Shown here piece by piece: positions 6,060 to 6,636 of a stretch of DNA of 6,636 nt (within the stretch, counting starts at the first letter, position 1; every line of letters begins with the position of its first letter). Below the pieces are notes generated by a model. The model was not told where the DNA came from. It searched no databases and saw only the letters and a program-made list of their open reading frames with translations. The stretch comes from CADCWN01 sp039810045 (GTDB taxonomy: Bacteria; Chloroflexota; Chloroflexia; Thermomicrobiales; CADCWN01): contig JBDHWF010000180.1 of the NCBI GenBank assembly GCA_039810045.1, positions 1 through 6,636 of the forward strand. The letters run 5' to 3'. Position numbers and translations under genes: made by a program.

Positions 6060-6154
6060 GCAGGGCAGGCATCGCCAGTCAGCTTGCTATATGCCGGATC
6101 GCTTCTTGACGATAACGACTGCGATGAGCCGTTGCTTGAGAGTGCAAATCGTGT

Positions 6155-6163
6155 GAGGAGGAG
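6155..6163 (+). promoter_or_regulatory. Strong ribosome binding site of the 57-aa membrane protein
   Basis: GAGGAGGAG lies 6 nt before the ATG at 6170. It is the best Shine-Dalgarno sequence in the window and a main reason to accept this short frame as a gene. Confidence 0.75.
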
Positions 6164-6169
6164 CGTACG

Positions 6170-6343
6170 ATGCACCACTATCTTTGGGTGGCTACGGCCA
6201 CTGCCGCCATTCCCCTGGTCATTTTCTGCTGGATGATTGCGGTCGTGGCATTGGTGCTGATCCAGCACGGCGAAAATCCCCGCGCGGCGTTGCTGGTTGC
6301 CCGTACACTACTCAGTCGAGACAAACATTCGCGCCGTCAATAA
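6170..6343 (+). CDS. Small single-pass membrane protein, 57 aa, unknown function
   Basis: I do not recognise a family. The frame runs from an ATG with an excellent GAGGAGGAG site 6 nt upstream to a TAA. Residues 5-31 are uncharged and strongly hydrophobic (from LWVATATAAIPLVIF to VVALVLI), enough for one transmembrane helix, with P15 and C20 inside it. The C-terminal tail (32-57) is basic (R38, R45, R50, K52, R55, R56); its part RAALLVARTLLSR (38-50) could form an amphipathic helix on the membrane. By the positive-inside rule the tail faces the cytoplasm. It has a candidate promoter of its own and converges on hisC, 18 nt away. No link to gpmI or hisC function can be inferred. It could be a small modulator of a membrane complex, but nothing in the sequence identifies a partner. 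Confidence 0.72.
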   Translation: MHHYLWVATATAAIPLVIFCWMIAVVALVLIQHGENPRAALLVARTLLSRDKHSRRQ

Positions 6344-6361
6344 CGACACCCTGGTTGCCGA

Positions 6362-6636
6362 TTAAAGTCGTTCGCTGATTGCTAGCAATGCCTTGATCAG
6401 CAGGTCAGTATCTTCTGGTCGCCCAACGCTGATTCGCAAGTAATTTGCGAGTTCATCGCGATAGCCACGCACCATCATGCCCAGTTCGGCCAGCCGCGTG
6501 CGTACGGTAGCCGCATCGCCACGCAATACCTGGCAGAGCAGAAAATTGCCGTCCGACGGATACGGCTGCACAAGATTGAGCTTCCGCAACTGCCGATAGA
6601 GTCGCCCTCGCTCAACACGAATTCGCACTACCCCAG
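6362..6636 (-). CDS. hisC: Histidinol-phosphate aminotransferase, C-terminal part (5' end cut by window edge)
   Basis: The visible 90 residues form the C-terminal small domain of a fold-type I PLP aminotransferase. The pattern LNLVQPYPSDGNFLL, then LAELGMMVRGY, then NYLRISVGRPEDTDLLIKAL matches HisC; the Arg of LRISVG is the conserved residue that binds the substrate carboxylate in this superfamily. HisC converts imidazole-acetol phosphate and glutamate to histidinol phosphate and 2-oxoglutarate (EC 2.6.1.9) in histidine synthesis. The frame continues to the right edge, so the start, the PLP lysine and the large domain lie outside the window; an internal GTG at 6628 is not the start. A related class I/II aminotransferase cannot be fully excluded from this fragment. 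The stop lies 18 nt from the end of the convergent small gene. Confidence 0.86.
   Translation of the reverse strand, partial: GVVRIRVERGRLYRQLRKLNLVQPYPSDGNFLLCQVLRGDAATVRTRLAELGMMVRGYRDELANYLRISVGRPEDTDLLIKALLAISERL

Larger units (their letters stand above)
5944..6169 (+). other. Intergenic region between gpmI and the small membrane protein
   Basis: 226 nt with no coding potential that I can support. No clear terminator follows gpmI: GGGC-AAAA-GCCC at 5979-5990 has only a 4-bp stem and no T-run. The second half holds a candidate promoter (6005-6033), two dyads (6007-6018 and 6042-6059) and the ribosome binding site of the next gene. I do not recognise a riboswitch family. Confidence 0.6.

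Noticed and set aside
5944..6060. Possible riboswitch in the leader after gpmI
   Set aside because: The GGGCAAAAGCCC...GTGAAAGG wording recalls fragments of known aptamers, but no complete conserved core of any class I know can be laid out.

Overview
The window reads as ordinary chromosomal DNA from a GC-rich bacterium, most likely a member of the Chloroflexota (class Chloroflexia). This is inferred from gene content: a secreted protein with three cysteine-containing SLH domains of the type common in that phylum, beside a DUF2079 polytopic membrane protein and standard metabolic genes. No rRNA or tRNA gene, insertion sequence, prophage or CRISPR array is visible. The reading frames that match families are intact apart from the two cut by the window edges.

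Layout. (1) Positions 1-1975, minus strand: a two-gene unit with a class I SAM-dependent methyltransferase followed after 4 nt by a DUF2079 membrane protein that runs off the left edge. (2) 1976-2377: a 402-nt divergent intergenic region with candidate -10 boxes on both strands and several short dyads. (3) 2378-4228, plus strand: a 616-aa exported protein with a signal peptide, seven propeller-like repeats and three SLH domains. (4) 4229-4353: a 34-bp perfect palindrome, then an extended -10 promoter. (5) 4354-5943, plus strand: cofactor-independent phosphoglycerate mutase (gpmI). (6) 5944-6169: a leader with a candidate promoter and two dyads. (7) 6170-6343, plus strand: a 57-aa single-pass membrane protein with a very strong ribosome binding site, easily missed because it is short. 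(8) 6362-6636, minus strand: the C-terminal part of histidinol-phosphate aminotransferase (hisC), cut by the right edge and convergent with the small gene.

The genes do not form one pathway. The methyltransferase/DUF2079 pair and the SLH protein both point to the cell envelope, but they are divergently transcribed and any link is inference. gpmI (glycolysis) and hisC (histidine synthesis) are housekeeping genes that look like separate transcription units. I see no clear new multi-gene system. The items most worth a second look are the propeller-SLH protein with paired cysteines, the perfect palindrome before gpmI, and the small membrane protein.
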